From: Rhineura floridana
Lineage: Eukaryota > Chordata > Lepidosauria > Squamata > Rhineuridae
Assembly (NCBI RefSeq): GCF_030035675.1
Contig: NC_084487.1
Span: forward strand, 24,780,474 to 24,844,473
DNA: 64,000 nt
Direction: 5' to 3'
Notes under the pieces: model-generated
Seen by the model: only the letters and a program-made list of their open reading frames with translations
What the model was told of the DNA's origin: nothing
Databases searched by the model: none
Shown here: positions 35,481-45,553 of the stretch, one piece after another
How positions within the stretch are numbered: position 1 is the first letter of the stretch
Layout of the letters: the number at the start of each line of letters is the position of its first letter
Translations under genes and position numbers: made by a program

Positions 35481-35884
35481 ATGAGCAACTGAGGTGATTC
35501 TTCCCTTAGTGCAGTTGGCTATATTCCAGCTACACACATCAGAGCTTTCTACACACATATCTCCCACATACTCTTTTATCACCCATTCAGGAAAGGAAGA
35601 GGCTTTATAGTTCAGGGACATAATGCCACCAGTCAAAAGAACTAGAGGAGGGCATGGAGAAGGGCTGATAAGGAGAGGTGTGGCCTAGCGAGAGTCTCAA
35701 GAGGCAGATAAAGAGGCCTGGAGCAGAGGGTTACCTTTGGCCTGTTGGCCTGAGGTTCCCCAATCCCCACCCTTGCTTTATTTGAAGGAATCCTCTATTT
35801 GAAGGGCTGCCCGGTCAAATTCCAACTTAATGTTAAAGAACTCTAAGGGAGAGCAGCAGGGGCCTTGAAATTGCCATCAGCAGT

Positions 35885-36045
35885 TAACACCTGGGCAGAG
35901 ACTGAGCAGTCTTGTCACAGTCTTCCCCTCTGTAGTGAGGCTACTGTATTTCTATTTAAATCACAGTAATTATTTCTAAATTTACATCTGTATAAATGAA
36001 TTAGTGCATGCCAATTTTATGCAAATCTGACATCTTTCGGTGGCA
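35885..36045 (+). repeat. Dispersed repeat of unknown family, copy 1
   Basis: actgtatttctatttaaat, then atttctaaattt and tatgcaaatc. It aligns over about 160 bp with 57405-57560. Not matched to any family I know. Confidence 0.55.
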
Positions 36046-36993
36046 CACATTGCCAAAAAAAGGGCAGGGAATGCAAGTGGTTACCCTAGCATAGAGGCAC
36101 TTGAGAAGAAGGAGTAGCAGAAAGGGGTTGTGTGATAGGAGTGTAGAGAAATGGAACAAGGCAGGGAAGGGAATGGGAAGAAAGAAGAAGGATGAGAAGT
36201 TGGCTCTTCCTATCCTCTTACCCTATGAAATTTTATGAACAATTACCTAGGTTTTTTTTTTAATGGGAAAGAGTGTCCTCAGGCTGCTTTATAAGTGACA
36301 GTTCCCCTACATGGTACCAAACGCTTCTGCTAAATCAGAACCAGGGAGTGACCTAATTCTTAGGCCCCACCTAGGCCAGAGAGTTGGCTCATTAAAAGAT
36401 TTTCCTTTCCTGTTTTGTCTCTATCATTCCCTAGAATGATGGTGGCTGCTGCCCATTGGGATGGGTAGGACAGAAGGCAGGGAGATCAACAGCAGGTGGA
36501 AGTTAGAGTCAATGGCAGGCAGAGCCAAATAATTCAATTTTTGTCCCCATTCTTCTCCCTGCTGAATTCTACAAGGGGCAGCACTGAGACTAAGGGGGAC
36601 GAAGCTAACTGACAGGGCCACCCTCTGGACTAGTTGCCAGTAAGAACTCAAGCAGGTGGACACTGGGTGAGGGGCAGACTTAGGCTGGGTGGGCTAATGC
36701 TCCATTCACCCTAATGGACCAACCTCCACTGCTCTGGAACCAACAGAACATCAGAAATGTTCCCATACTACACTGGTGAAAAAAATCATCTATGTAGGCC
36801 CTTGGAAGAACCACATGCACATAGTAATCCTCCACTTAGGCCCAAACTGCATGTGATGTTTGCAGAGGTGTGTCTTCAAATGTGAATGTCTCCCAATTAT
36901 ATCTAAAGCAAGTGTATGGGGCGTGTGATTTAGGCACTGAAAGGGTGGTCACCATCTCAGAAAAGGTATAATGCTGGCAATGTAGTGAAAAAT

Positions 36994-37098
36994 GCAATTA
37001 AGAGTGCAATGTTATGCATGTCTCTACACAAATACAAGTGCCACTGAGTTCAATGGGGCTTACTCGCAAGAAAGTTTGTATAGGCTTCAGTCTAAAAT
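36994..37098. mobile_element. Short palindromic MITE (family B)
   Basis: gtgcaatgttatgcatgtct ... gagttcaatggggcttactc ... gtataggcttcag. The halves are inverted copies around cattgagttcaatggg-type sequence. Further copies: 43227, 43745, 45471, 47388. Confidence 0.65.
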
Positions 37099-37104
37099 GA
37101 TTGA

Positions 37105-37440
37105 GGAGTTTGATGATCTTTCCTACTTGGAAAGACTCGAGTTCGTGGCTTTTTCATTTATTGTGTGTGTTTGTGTAGGGGGGTGTTGTGAAAATTTTAA
37201 GTGGAGATATGATAGAGGTTTATAAAATACTGAACAGCATGAGCGACTTAATTTTTTTATCTCTTGCATTCAAAGCTAGAATTTATGGTGATCCAATGAA
37301 AATTGGATTCAGGATGATGGCAATAGCCACTAGACTAGATGGCTTTGACAAAGGACAACAAAATTAATGGAGGATAGATCTGTCAATGGCTGTTAGCTGT
37401 AATCACTAAAAGGGACCTCCATATTCAGTGTATCTTTCCA
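37105..37440 (+). mobile_element. Old CR1-type LINE 3' fragment
   Basis: Plus-strand pieces resembling the end of a diverged CR1: tacttggaaagactcgagtt, gatatgatagaggtttataa, gatgatggcaatagccacta, gtcaatggctgttagctgta. Confidence 0.55.
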
Positions 37441-38119
37441 TGGGCCGTTACAGATCTCTGTGCAGATGTACTGTGGCAGCACCTACTCTGCATAAAAAGG
37501 GCCTTCACTTCTCATTGCTGCCAAACAGTGGTGGCTGATGTGCACAAAACCTCCACTCACCACCAACCCTTCTGAGCTGCTGTAATGGTAGAGGCAGGGC
37601 TGGCTGGCATCAGAAGGGTTTTTTTAGTATTTTCTAGCATCTGTCAAGACCTATACTGTATCAGGGGGCCCACTGCTGAACTCCAGAACCTCCTGGCCTC
37701 ATTCTTTTCCTTCTCTTCCTTGTTCCTGTTGCTGCCTGTTCACAGGCTCTTTCCAAACAACGGCAAGAGCAAGAAGGAGCAACAGCCTCCATTGGGGGGA
37801 CCCACAGGGAGACAGCAAGCAAATTGGTAATGGTGGCAATGGCAATGGCAATGGCATTGTGTTTGTGGGATCCTATTCAGGGTAAGATGGTCCAATGAAG
37901 GCATCTTGCCCAAGGCCCACCACAATCTGGAGTCAATCCTGCCTGAAGGAAATTGCAGAACCTGGAATGACCAGATGGGTCATTTCTGCTCAGTTTAGGG
38001 TTGCCAGGTCTCCGGTTTTTGACCGGAGTTTCAGGGAAAAAGGGGCCGTCTCCGGCCTCCGGCAATACTTTGCTTAAACTGGATGATCTCCGGCTTTTCA
38101 TTGGCCACCTTCCCGCCCT

Positions 38120-38510
38120 TTGTCATTGAGGCAGGGAGAGCTGGTGCCGCCGGGGCCGGGCTCTGTCTTCCCAGGCAGCAGCCTGTCTTGGACAGGGGCG
38201 GGCGGGAGCGGCAACAAGGGGCTGGCCCTGGGCATGCGAGGCGGGCGCTGCTTAAAAGGCCAGTTGGGCGAGCGCGGTGCTGTCATTCTCCCTCCTGCTG
38301 TGGGCGCCACTGGGCGGGAGCGGCCGCGATGGAGCTCGGCAGTGGCGGCGGCCACAGCGGCGGCCGCAGCGTCTCTGGCTGGGGAGCGCATCGCGGCCAC
38401 TGCCGCCCAGCGGTGCCCACAGCACGAGGGGTGAAGCGGCCGGGCGTCCTCAGGGCTAAGAAGGAGCTGGCCCCGTCCGGCGTCCACTGCTGCTGTGGGT
38501 AGCAGGCTGG
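38120..38510 (+). promoter_or_regulatory. GC- and CpG-rich block within intron 1
   Basis: About 390 bp with many CpGs and several GGGCGG boxes (near 38196 and 38313), very unlike the AT-rich surroundings. It may be a CpG island carried by the transposon. Promoter activity is inference. Long open frames here follow from base composition and match no protein I know. Confidence 0.4.
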
Positions 38511-38511
38511 A

Positions 38512-39372
38512 GAGAGAGAGAGAAAGAGAGAGAGGCTGGAGAAAGAGAGAGATGCTGGAGAAAGAGAGATAAAGAGAGAGAGGCTGGAGAAAAAGAGAGA
38601 TGCTGGAGAGAGAGAGAGAGATGCTGGAGAAAGAGAGAGATGCTGGAGAGGAGAGAAAGAGAGAGACGCTGGAGAAAGAGAGAGATGCTGGAGAGAGAGA
38701 AAGAGAGAGATGCTGGAGAAAGAGAGAGATGCTGGAGAAAGAGAGCGATGCTGGAGAGAGAGAGAGAGAGAAAGAGAGCGATGCTGGAGAAAGAGAGAGA
38801 TGCTGGAGAAAGAGAGAGATGCTGGAGAAAGAGAGAGATGCTGGAGAAAGAGAGAGATAGAGAGATGCTGGAGAGAGAGAGAGAGAAAGAGAGCGATGCT
38901 GGAGAAAGAGAGACATGCTGAGAGAGAGAGAAAGAGAGATGCTGGAGAGAGAGAGAGAGAAAGAGATCGATGCTGGAGAAAGAGAGCGATGCTGGAGAAA
39001 GAGAGCGATGCTGGAGAAAGAGAGCGATGCTGGAGAAAGAGAGAGATGCTGAGAGAGAGAGAGAAAGAGAGAGATGCTGGAGAGAGAGAGAGAGAGAGAA
39101 AGAGAGCAATGCTGGAGAAAGAGAGAGAGAGAAAGAGAGAGATGCTGGAGAGAGAGAGAGAGAGAAAGAGAGAGATGCTGGAGAGAGAGAGAGAGAAAGA
39201 GAGAGATGCTGGAGAAAGAGATAGATCCTGGAGAAACAGAGAGATGCTGAGAGAGAGAGAGAGAGATGCTGGAGAGAGAGAGAGAGAGAGAGAACGAGAG
39301 CGATGCTGGAGAAAGAGAGAGATGCTGGAGAGAGAGAAAGAGAGAGAGGCTGGAGAGAGAAAGAGAGAGTTT
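38512..39372 (+). repeat. Purine-rich minisatellite (GATGCTGGAGAAAGAGAGA)n
   Basis: About 860 bp of variable 19-25 bp units combining GATGCTGGA with (GA)n. Purines dominate the plus strand except for TGCT once per unit. Several tens of units. Open frames in all phases are a by-product of the repeat. Confidence 0.95.
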
Positions 39373-39542
39373 GGCCCTAATCCTCAGTTTCTTACTATTT
39401 CCTCTGGATAATTGCACTGCTGGAAACGGACAGAATCATGTAATTGTCTTTTCTTGACAGGATGTGGGAGTGAGATTGAAATGACAACAAATAGGAATGT
39501 GTGCCATTGTTCCATTTTTCTGCACATTTCCCATCTCCCCAA

Positions 39543-39640
39543 AGCAGCCTTCCCCAACCTGGTGCCTTCCAGATATCTTTGGGCATACAGCTGCCACCAG
39601 CTAACATCTGGAGGGCACCAAGCTGGGGAAGTCTGCCCTA
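39543..39640. mobile_element. Palindromic MITE (family A-like)
   Basis: ttccccaacctggtgccttc and the inverted gagggcaccaagctggggaa around a short centre. Confidence 0.55.
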
Positions 39641-39856
39641 AATTGTCAGCTGCTTCAGGTCTATCAGATCTAAGCATATGGTCACCCTGTTGTAGGAAAG
39701 TTCCCAATAAACTGACTCGTGTTGTCTCATTAAGTCTCTAATGTGGCAATTTAAGCGAACAGACCTGATCTTGTTCTGGGTTTTGGACTTCCAGCAGGGG
39801 CTTAGACTAGAAGGACTAAAAGACCCCTTATAGCTCTGTGATTCTATGCTACATGT

Positions 39857-39910
39857 AAGTGTGTGTGTGTGTGTGTGTGTTACACACAAACGCACAGGCA
39901 CACACACAAG
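39857..39910. repeat. (GT)n / (CA)n microsatellite
   Basis: About eleven GT units followed by interrupted CA units; self-complementary across the junction. Confidence 0.9.
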
Positions 39911-40304
39911 CATACTTTTTTCTTTGATCAATTTTGCTTAGAAAAAAAGTGTCTTGTTCTTGTCAGTTGACTTGCTTTTTTATTCTTTGTATGTACTTAA
40001 ACAAGCTGGTCTGTTTTAAAAGAAAAGCTTGGTGGTGTTTGTGAGAGCCCACGAAAGAGCAATTTCAGGTAACTGCCACAGCCAAATGGTTAAGAATTGG
40101 CCTTATGACATAATGTGTACTGGCTGGTCTCTACAGAATTCCAAACACCATTTCAGACTTAAGGCTGCCATCTATTATCCCAAAGGCAGCCAAAGTAGCA
40201 TCCTCCAGATATTGTACTAAAACTCCCATGAGCCCTATCCTGCTTGGCCTGCAATCACAATAAAGTCCAAAAACTTGACTGCATCTGTTTAATTATATGC
40301 ATGG

Positions 40305-40680
40305 AAATGGAAATGGACTGCCTTCAAGTCGATTCCGACTTATGGCTACCCTATGAATAGGGATTTCATGGTAAGCAGTATTCAGAGGCGGTTTACCATC
40401 TAAGGCTAGTACTCCCCACCTGGCTAGGGCCTGCTCAGCTTGCCACAGCTGCACAAGCCAGTCCCTTCCTTGTCCGCAACTGCCAGCTGGGGGAAACGGC
40501 TCCTTGCGACTATGCACCTTGCCCACAGGTGGCAGGGCACATAATCCCTGAGCCACTCACTGTGGGGGTGATCTTTAGCTGGCCCTTGACATCCAGGAGA
40601 CACGAGTGGGGATTTGAACTCATAGACGCTGGACTCCCAGCCAGGCTCTCCTCCCCACTGTGCTATACCATCTGTTGCAT
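40305..40680 (-). mobile_element. Sauria-type SINE with BovB tail
   Basis: Minus strand: tRNA-like head at the right (tatagcacagtggggaggag) and the BovB-type tail at the left (plus-strand ccttcaagtcgattccgact). Same extended middle as 33870-34355. Confidence 0.75.
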
Positions 40681-40924
40681 AAGCATACAGTTAACATACA
40701 ACTGACTTCATAGCACCATGCAGATAACAACTGGCTCACTCTGCATTAGCATAGCTGCTGCAAGCACTCTTAGTTCATTTTTACAAGATAGTTCAACATG
40801 CTATCTTGTTCATTAAAAAAATGCATTCATTCCTGACTTTACCTCTTACCACTTCTCCAGGCTGTAAAAAATAAAATAAAACACCTTCCACTTTCCTTTT
40901 TTGTATCTTTAATTCAGTTGTTGT

Positions 40925-41170
40925 TGTTAATGTGCCTTCAAGTCAATTTCAACTTATGGTGACCCTATGAATCAGTGACCCCAATAGCATCTGTCATAAA
41001 CCACCCTGTTCAGATCTTGCAAGTTCAGGTCTGTGGCTTCCTTTATGGAATCAATCCATCTCTTGTTTGGTCTTCCTCTTTTTCTACTCCCTTCTGTTTT
41101 CCCCAGTATTATTGTCTTTTCTAATGAATCATGTCTTCTCATTATGTGTCCAAAGTATATGTGTCCAAAG
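40925..41170 (-). mobile_element. BovB (RTE) LINE, 3' fragment
   Basis: The minus strand encodes the RT C-terminus (FGHIMRRHDSLEKTIILGK, GRPNKRWIDSIKEATDL). It matches the longer copy at 48210-49418. Confidence 0.88.
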
Positions 41171-41171
41171 T

Positions 41172-41282
41172 CAGAGGAAGGCAATGGTAAACCACCTCTG
41201 AATACCTCTTACCATGAAAACCCTATTCATAGGGTCACCAAAAGTTGGGATCGACTTGAAGGCATTCCATTTCCATTTTCCA
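41172..41282 (+). mobile_element. Sauria/BovB 3' tail fragment
   Basis: aggaaggcaatggtaaacca to gggatcgacttgaaggcatt, the shared SINE/BovB end on the plus strand, abutting the inverted BovB piece. Confidence 0.7.
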
Positions 41283-41431
41283 TCCATACTCCCTAAGATG
41301 GTGAGAAGGAATGACCTTGTCACTTCAGCTGGACCTCTTTTAGGTAAGATTTCTATTTTAATTTCCAATCAGAAATTTTTTTTTGAATGGTATGCTGCAT
41401 GCAAGCGTGGTTGATACAATGTATCATGCTT

Positions 41432-41572
41432 CATGATGTCACTAGGGCCCGCCCCATGACATCACTAGGGCCCGCCCCATGACATCACTAGGGCCCGCCC
41501 CGTGATGTCACTAGGGCCCACCCCGTGACGTCACTAGGGCCCGCCCCATGACGTCACTAGGGCCCGCCCCCA
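41432..41572 (+). repeat. 23-bp tandem array with CRE-like motifs
   Basis: Six units of (c)atgacatcactagggcccgccc. Units 5 and 6 contain the palindromic cAMP-response element TGACGTCA (41526-41533 and 41549-41556). The other four carry TGATGTCA or TGACATCA, which are the same site after CpG decay on one strand or the other. The array ends 99 bp before CACNA2D4 exon 2. Confidence 0.85.
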
Positions 41573-41671
41573 TTTTCTCAGGTTTTTGGATGGTTCCGAC
41601 CTGGCAACCCTAGCTCAGTTGGTTGTCAAACATGAAGATAGCTAATACTTGTTATTTCCCCCCCTTTGTAG

Positions 41672-41753
41672 AGTGAAGTCCTGGGCTGATGCCTTTGGTG
41701 GGGACCTATATTATATTGTCAGAAAATATTCCGGCTCTCTTTTATTACAGAAG
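41672..41753 (+). CDS. CACNA2D4: CACNA2D4 coding exon 2
   Basis: Acceptor ccccctttgtag|A and donor AAG|gtaagc. The first base completes a Thr codon split with exon 1. The exon then reads 27 codons, VKSWADAFGGDLYYIV and RKYSGSLLLQK, ending in phase 0. This aligns without gaps to the human alpha-2/delta-4 segment VKLWADTFGGDLY...KYSGSLLLQK. The other alpha-2/delta paralogues differ here, which supports the -4 assignment. It belongs to the N-terminal region before the VWA domain. Confidence 0.95.
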
Positions 41754-41992
41754 GTAAGCCACATATACTTTTCACACAGATGCAAATGTCATCTCTCTCT
41801 CTTTTAAAAAACATTATAGACAAAAAAAATTAGGATGCTGTTCCAGTCTTTGGAACTTTTGGATTCATTTCAGAATTTGTACCCTCTAAACTTGAGAGGT
41901 TCACAGCATATTGCCAAAACCAGAGTACCCCATAGAAAATGTTTGTATTAATATTTTTTTATTTCAAACCTGCATAAAGTTGTTTTGTTGTA

Positions 41993-42122
41993 ATATATTT
42001 TAAAGTCTGTTTTTATGATGTTTTAGAGTGTTTTTAGTGCTTTTGTTTGTTGCCCTGGGCTCCTATTGGGAGGAAGAACGAGATGTAAATCAATCAATCA
42101 GTCAATCAATAAAATAAATAAC
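41993..42122 (+). mobile_element. L2 3' tail fragment
   Basis: ttttagagtgtttttagtgc, ttgccctgggctcctattgg, then AATCAATCAATC-type tail. Confidence 0.7.
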
Positions 42123-42124
42123 CT

Positions 42125-42345
42125 TACCTTTCTATAGGATATTCAAGGCAGTGAACAATAGCACTATACAATATACTAATTACCTCAAAGTTTCAAAGGC
42201 CTGGAAGATAAAAATGTATTTGCCTGGCACTGAAAAGACTGGGTGCCACTGCCAGGAAAGCCTCCTTGGGATGATGGTCTCATAAGGAGGCACCTTGTCC
42301 AAGAAAGTCCTCTCTCCAGTTGCCACCCACCTCACCTTAAAACAA
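42125..42345 (-). mobile_element. Old L2-clade 3' fragment
   Basis: Plus-strand tattcaaggcagtgaacaat and cactgccaggaaagcctcct resemble the complement of an L2 RT C-terminus and 3' UTR. Diverged. Confidence 0.45.
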
Positions 42346-42689
42346 AAATGTCAGGAGAACAGGGAAAACCTGGGAATGTAATGATTTGTGATGGACATCT
42401 GGATTCCCCAAAATTTCAGTTCCCAAATGGGAAGATTTGTATCTAGTGCAGCCTTAGAGGCATTCACCTAAGTATAACAAATTAAAATTAACTCTCTGCA
42501 GCTTGTACTCTGTCAAACTCAAAAATAGGCTTCCTGAGTTCAGGTGAGTCCTGCTGGCTCCCAAGCCAGTGTGCATCAGCAAACTTTTTACACATCGGCT
42601 TTTAGTTTGCCTTATCTCTCTCTATACGGTTGCCAGGTGTCCGGTTTTTGCTCAGAGACTCTGGATTTTTGGGGTCTTCTCCGGGTCAA

Positions 42690-42852
42690 GGTGTTGGACT
42701 ACGACCTGGGAGACCAGGGTTCAAATCCCCACATAGCCATGAAGCTCACTGGGTGACCTTGGGCCAGTCACTGCCTCTTAGCCTCATGAAAACCCTATTC
42801 AGAGTCGCCATAAGTCGGAATCAACTTGAAGGCAGTACGTTTACATTTACCA
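42690..42852 (+). mobile_element. Sauria-type SINE with BovB tail
   Basis: gacctgggagaccagggttcaaatcccc (box B), tgaccttgggccagtcactg, then gtcgccataagtcggaatca. 5'-truncated. Inserted in the CCGG-rich end of the element at 42625. Confidence 0.85.
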
Positions 42853-43226
42853 GGTCTCTGGGTAAATCACCTTAATCTCAGGACTTTCAGCTTTCATTAA
42901 AAAAAAAAGTTCCTAGGTGGTCTGGTTCTTGAGATATACACCAAAATATAGGCCGCCTCCCCACAACATCTGTTAAACGAGCTCATAGCTGGCTGCTCTA
43001 ACCTCACCCTTTCAGGTTTGTAGCCAATAAGTGTTGACCTTCAGGCAGTACCAAGACCACATTGCAAGGCTTGAAAACTGTTGTTTCATAAACTGTGTCA
43101 GTATATATTTTTCAGTCTTTTTCTGTCTTGTGTGCAGAAGTCAAACAAATTTAAATTTCCCTGGGCTTTTGAAGAGGGCAGTGTTTTGAAAACCTTCCCA
43201 ATATGAAGCTTTAATCCAGTACTAGC

Positions 43227-43333
43227 TTTTCTGGGAGTAAAGCTGCAATGCTAATCCCACATACCCAGAGAAAACCCCATTGAATTCAATAGGACTTACT
43301 TTTGAGTAGAGATGGTTAGGATTGTGCTGTAAA
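43227..43333. mobile_element. Short palindromic MITE (family B)
   Basis: gctgcaatgctaatcccac ... cattgaattcaataggactt ... ggattgtgctgta. Confidence 0.65.
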
Positions 43334-43744
43334 TTAATGGGACTTTTGAGTGAACATAGCAAAGAATTGTCTTTGTATTGTAAATCTGTCTCTTCCCGTC
43401 CAATCCTTTTTTTAAAAAGCAATTAGGCAGGGCTTACATAGGTGTCACTGCTTTTATTATGTCGGAAACTAATACTGATTGCATTTTTTTAAAGTTCTAC
43501 AATGACCAACTGATTTTGACAATAAACTATTATATGGGGTGCATGTATTTTTACATCTCCGGTGTCTGTGCATGTATGGAGTCTTCCCAACAACTCTGTG
43601 AGGAAACCAGGGCAGCTCACAACAAGAAATAAATCCCTTTAAATCCAATAACCATAAAAACAAGTATAAACAGTTGCAAAACAGCTTAAAGCAGCATGAT
43701 TCTGAATTTTGGGATGGGTGAGTGGAGTTTCTTATCACCTGAGA

Positions 43745-43838
43745 TTGCAGTTCTGTAAACACTTCCGTGTTTGAGTAAGCCCCATTGAATACATTGGGAC
43801 TTGCTTCTGAGTACACAAACACAGGATTGCACTACAAA
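43745..43838. mobile_element. Short palindromic MITE (family B)
   Basis: gcagttctgtaaacacttcc ... cattgaatacattgggactt ... caggattgcact. Confidence 0.6.
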
Positions 43839-43904
43839 TATCTTTACAGGTTGTGTAAATAATAAACATCTTTGACAGTCATGCTTATATAAATATTTCT
43901 TCAT

Positions 43905-44075
43905 TTAAAGCACATGAGTTCCTCTAAAGAATCCTGGGATTTCCCCCTCACAGTTAGAGTTCCCACCACTCTTAACTAACTACAGTTCCAGTTATTCTGT
44001 GGTGGGATTCATGTGCTTCAAATGTGTGTTGAATGTGCTTTAACTGAATAGTGTGTTTCTGCCCTAGATATGATG
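43905..44075. mobile_element. Palindromic MITE (family C), partial
   Basis: tttaaagcacatgagttcc, agaatcctgggatttcccc and inverted gattcatgtgcttcaaatg. Resembles a common reptile palindromic element, old and partial. Confidence 0.45.
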
Positions 44076-44132
44076 TGCATTCATTATTGAATTGAAAAGA
44101 ACAATTTTAAAAGATACTTTTTTTAAAACAGG

Positions 44133-44278
44133 AAGGGGCTGTAGCTCAGTGGTAGCACATATGCTTTGCATGCGAAGGTCCAAAATTCAATTTCTGGAAA
44201 AGACTATTGCCTGGAATCATGGACTAGATGGTAACAAATCGCCTGAGTCGGTATAAGGCAGATTCCTTTGTACCTAAA
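44133..44278 (+). mobile_element. tRNA-derived SINE
   Basis: ggggctgtagctcagtggta (box A), then gcatgcgaaggtccaaaatt and tgagtcggtataaggcagat. Same family as 35287-35480, with small deletions. Confidence 0.8.
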
Positions 44279-44309
44279 AGTGGAAAGAGACCCAAGGGCC
44301 ACAGTGACT

Positions 44310-44815
44310 CCAAAATTTATTTATGTATTTTATTTACAATATTTATATACCACTTTATTGTAAAAAAATCTCAAAGCGGTTTACAGAAGGAATTAAAACA
44401 ATAAAATTATTGGCAAAAACAGTTAAAGACAGGTATTTAAAAACATTAAAAATAAAACCAACAATGAGTTAAAAACAGATAAAAAACACAATAGGTTCTA
44501 CATGCCCGGGTAGACTTGCCTAAACAAAAATGTTTTTAGCAGATGCGGAAAAGAGTACAAGTAAGGTGTCTGCCTAATGTCAACAGGCAAGGAGTTCCAA
44601 AGTGTAGGCGTTGCCACACTAAAGGACTGATTTCTTACAAGAGTAGAACAAGTACTAAGTGGCACCTGTAACATGGAGAGCACTCCTTTAACGTGGCCTG
44701 GTAGCAAATCAGTAACCAGTGCAGATTTCAGAGCAGAGGTATTATGTGCTGACAGGGTCTCGCTCATGGCAGCAATTGTGCCATAGCCTTCTGCACTGTC
44801 TGCAGCCCCCAGGTC
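44310..44815 (-). mobile_element. L2-clade LINE, 3' fragment
   Basis: The minus strand encodes FSVATPTLWNSLPVDIRQTP and HLLKTFLFRQ, the L2 RT C-terminus. An A-rich 3' UTR and a 'atatataccactttattg' tail lie to the left. Confidence 0.85.
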
Positions 44816-45470
44816 AGATTGTGCTGCATGGGGATTTTTGTGACCTTGGCTAACTGGCTGTGAGGATTTTTTTAGTTTTGGTTTTTGGTTAGGAATCCTG
44901 ACTGGTTGTGGGATGCTGAGTGTTCTGCCTTACTCATAGGAATTTTGTTGTGGTTGGTATGGTATTGCATTTAGAAAATATCACTGTCTTGTTTTTCTTT
45001 TTCTGTTGGCATTTCCTTTACCTTTTCATCCATAGAAGCAACAACAGTGGTTCCATGCACTCAACTCAACCCCCTTAAGCCCACTGACGATGCACCTAGT
45101 TCTTTGCATGACGATTTATTTCTTGCCCAGTAGTGGTAAAAGAGAATTTATGTACTGGGAAATGTGGCTGCAATTGTTGTTGTTCCCAAGCTGCTGCCTG
45201 TGTGTTTTCTCTCTGTCAGTTATTATTCACTGGAATTGGGTTGACGGTCAAATTGAGTTTATAGCAGCCCACAGAGTAGGCAGGAAAGGGTAGAGAATCT
45301 TCTTACTCTTACTCATTTCTCGAACTTCTCTTTGCAGTGAAGGGTCAAATCTGTAAAGAAGTTTGGAGCAGCCATGTTAAAAGGCAGGGGCAGGGCATTC
45401 CAGGCAGGTGGTTGCCCACCCTGCTTGGATATAGATATATTTGCAGAGGATCCCTAGTCAAGCTTTACCA

Positions 45471-45553
45471 ACAGCACAATCCAAACCATATCTACTCAGA
45501 AGTCAGTCCTAAAGTTCTATGGGCTTAGTAAGTGTGTTTAGAATTGCAGCCTT
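45471..45553. mobile_element. Short palindromic MITE (family B)
   Basis: agcacaatccaaaccatatc, actcagaagtcagtcctaaa and ttagaattgcagc. Confidence 0.55.

Larger units (their letters stand above)
37996..41612. mobile_element. 3.6 kb composite hAT-like element in CACNA2D4 intron 1
   Basis: Terminal inverted repeats TAGGGTTGCCAGGTC (left 37996-38010; right, complement, 41598-41612) match over 15 bases. They are flanked by identical 8-bp direct repeats gctcagtt (37988-37995 and 41613-41620). An 8-bp duplication suggests the hAT superfamily. Contents in order: a CCGG-rich end, a GC-rich block (38120-38510), a purine minisatellite (38512-39372), single-copy sequence, a Sauria SINE, BovB fragments, and a 23-bp tandem array of CRE-like units near the right end. 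No transposase found. A related element lies at 42625-45894. Confidence 0.75.
33339..41671 (+). other. CACNA2D4 intron 1
   Basis: 8.3 kb between clean splice sites (gtaagt; acceptor ccccccctttgtag). It contains SINEs, MITEs and the 3.6 kb TIR element at 37996-41612. Stretches 34360-35020, 36045-36990 and 37440-37990 show nothing recognisable apart from a (GGCAAT)-like run near 37833-37856. Confidence 0.85.

Noticed and set aside
38098-39417. 439-residue minus-strand frame rich in Ser/Leu, and matching Glu/Arg-rich plus-strand frames
   Set aside because: These are translations of the (GATGCTGGAGAAAGAGAGA)n minisatellite; all phases stay open because the unit lacks stops.
41432-41572. CRISPR-like array
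   Set aside because: The 23-bp units are directly tandem with no spacers, and this is a vertebrate genome.
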